Of a DNA stretch of 6,567 bases, positions 6,157-6,567 are shown piece after piece (the stretch's first letter is position 1; every line of letters begins with the position of its first letter). The notes under the pieces were generated by a model. It was given only the letters and a program-made list of their open reading frames with translations. It ran no database searches and had not been told where the DNA came from. Source of the DNA: Bacteroidales bacterium (GTDB taxonomy: Bacteria; Bacteroidota; Bacteroidia; Bacteroidales; UBA932). The position numbers were made by a program, and so were the translations under genes. The stretch covers positions 1 through 6,567 of the forward strand of contig SFMG01000044.1 in the NCBI GenBank assembly GCA_004554455.1, read 5' to 3'.

Positions 6157-6269
6157 GGCAGGGACTTCGGACCGGTGCGCACCTCCGGTGCTTTCCCTCC
6201 CACCGCTGCGCGGCAGGCCCCTCCCGTTCACGAAGCCACGGGCGGCTACGCCGTCCGAAGTCCCTGCCC
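6156..6269. repeat. Perfect 17-bp inverted repeat around an 80-nt GC-rich core
   Basis: GGGCAGGGACTTCGGAC (6156-6172) is the exact reverse complement of GTCCGAAGTCCCTGCCC (6253-6269). The 80-nt core between them contains the palindrome GGTGCGCACC (6174-6183), and short complementary pairs such as CCGT/ACGG flanking TCACGAAGCC. Open frames through it exist in several frames, as expected of GC-rich DNA, and none looks like a real protein. The arrangement fits a dispersed intergenic repeat, a non-autonomous element or a structured RNA. No transposase, and no target-site duplication that I can define, is visible. Confidence 0.75.
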
Positions 6270-6318
6270 ATCCGGCATTCCCCGGCCGCGGCACAATGCT
6301 CCGGCCCTTGGGCTAGAG

Positions 6319-6480
6319 GGATTACCTCAGTTTTGACCTTTTGGCTGCATCGATTCGCAAGTCTGGGCTTGAAATCGAGAATCGATGCATGGATTGCCCC
6401 TGTTTTGACCTTTTGGCTGCATCGATTCGCAAGTCTGGGCTTGAAATCGAGAATCGATGCACGGATTGCTGTATTTACCT
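6319..6480. repeat. 72-bp tandem repeats with internal hairpins (2.3 copies)
   Basis: Two units with a 72-bp period cover 6319-6390 and 6391-6462. The core from 6330 matches its partner exactly for 60 bp, and across 6331-6397 versus 6403-6469 the only difference is T6390 versus C6462. The first 12 bases of the units are looser (9 of 12 agree). A truncated third copy, GGATTGCTGTATTTACCT, runs from 6463 to 6480. Each unit contains TGCATCGATTC and GAATCGATGCA, a perfect 11-bp inverted repeat (6346-6356/6379-6389 and 6418-6428/6451-6461), with an inner CAAG/CTTG stem (6358-6361/6368-6371). The units have no variable spacers, so this is not a CRISPR array. The array ends 33 nt before the next start codon. 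Confidence 0.92.
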
Positions 6481-6512
6481 GAAAAAAGTTGACTCACAAC
6501 AAAGAGTTAACG

Positions 6513-6567
6513 ATGGACTTTAAACACACTACCAAAAGACAGCTGTACTATGATCAAGTAATTGAGT
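6513..6567 (+). CDS. Unidentified gene, 5' end only
   Basis: An ATG at 6513 opens a frame that runs to the window edge and reads MDFKHTTKRQLYYDQVIE. An in-frame TGA at 6480-6482 bounds it upstream; TTG at 6489 is the only notable alternative start. AAAGAG (6501-6506) sits six bases before the ATG and could serve as a weak ribosome-binding site. Only 18 residues are visible and I do not recognise the family; the basic, polar, helix-like start would suit a DNA-binding or other cytoplasmic protein, but that is a guess. No signal peptide is seen. Its position just after the 72-bp array makes the array part of its leader or promoter region. Confidence 0.5.
   Translation, partial: MDFKHTTKRQLYYDQVIE

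Noticed and set aside
4763..6271. 502-codon open frame on the minus strand
   Set aside because: It is antisense to the metallophosphoesterase, which has a signal peptide and all its metal motifs, and it runs through the terminator and the GC-rich block.
6319..6480. CRISPR array
   Set aside because: The whole 72-bp period is conserved and there are no variable spacers; only 2.3 copies are present and no cas gene is visible.
6319..6480. Integron attC sites
   Set aside because: The units have inverted repeats but lack GTTRRRY/RYYYAAC core sites at their ends, and no gene cassettes separate them.
5994..6482. 162-codon + strand frame covering the intergenic repeats
   Set aside because: It starts inside the end of the metallophosphoesterase gene, crosses the intrinsic terminator, and its repeated 24-residue segment simply reflects the 72-bp DNA period being divisible by three.

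Overview
The window looks like a piece of a Bacteroidales chromosome; a Rikenellaceae/Alistipes-like origin is plausible but not proven. The reasons are a good Bacteroidetes-type promoter (TTTC, 19 nt, TACTTTTG) before the first gene, weak or absent Shine-Dalgarno sequences before the starts, a DUF1573 protein with the family's TTCGCT-like motif, a lipoprotein of the Bacteroidetes metallophosphatase/5'-nucleotidase type, and moderately GC-rich coding sequence.

Layout. Positions 1-137 carry no convincing gene but can fold into a long stem (15 bp, 53-67 with 113-128) inside a 7-bp closing stem (20-26 with 130-136); this may be a structured RNA. A promoter at 142-172 leads into a 5' leader whose first bases form a 10-bp hairpin ending two bases before the first start codon. 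Five genes then run on the + strand to 6004: a secreted DUF1573 protein (224-1303), a 10-TM putative heavy-metal/manganese exporter of the ArsP_2 type (1308-2465), tRNA adenosine deaminase TadA (2578-3012), a lipoprotein bifunctional metallophosphatase/5'-nucleotidase (3059-4843) and a secreted calcineurin-like metallophosphoesterase (4907-6004). Gaps are 4, 112, 46 and 63 nt, and a strong intrinsic terminator sits at 6043-6073. I see no terminator inside the run, so a single transcription unit is possible.

Function. The first two genes are almost touching and are probably co-translated envelope proteins: one exported Ig-like protein and one metal-efflux permease with a Cys/His-rich loop. The last two are both exported phosphoesterases and suggest extracytoplasmic nucleotide and phosphate salvage. 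TadA is a housekeeping cytoplasmic enzyme lying between them.

Repeats. The notable part of the window is its non-coding structure. A 21-bp repeat array (five GAATACAG-type boxes) ends at the tadA start codon, a 12-bp tandem duplication lies in the leader of the last gene, and another 21-bp duplication lies inside the nucleotidase gene. After the terminator comes a GC-rich block (about 6080-6315) with direct repeats and a perfect 17-bp inverted repeat, then 2.3 tandem copies of a 72-bp unit (6319-6480), each with an 11-bp perfect inverted repeat. A new reading frame starts at 6513 and runs off the end. The 72-bp array plus this unseen gene is the best candidate for something undescribed, but the window does not show enough to name a system.
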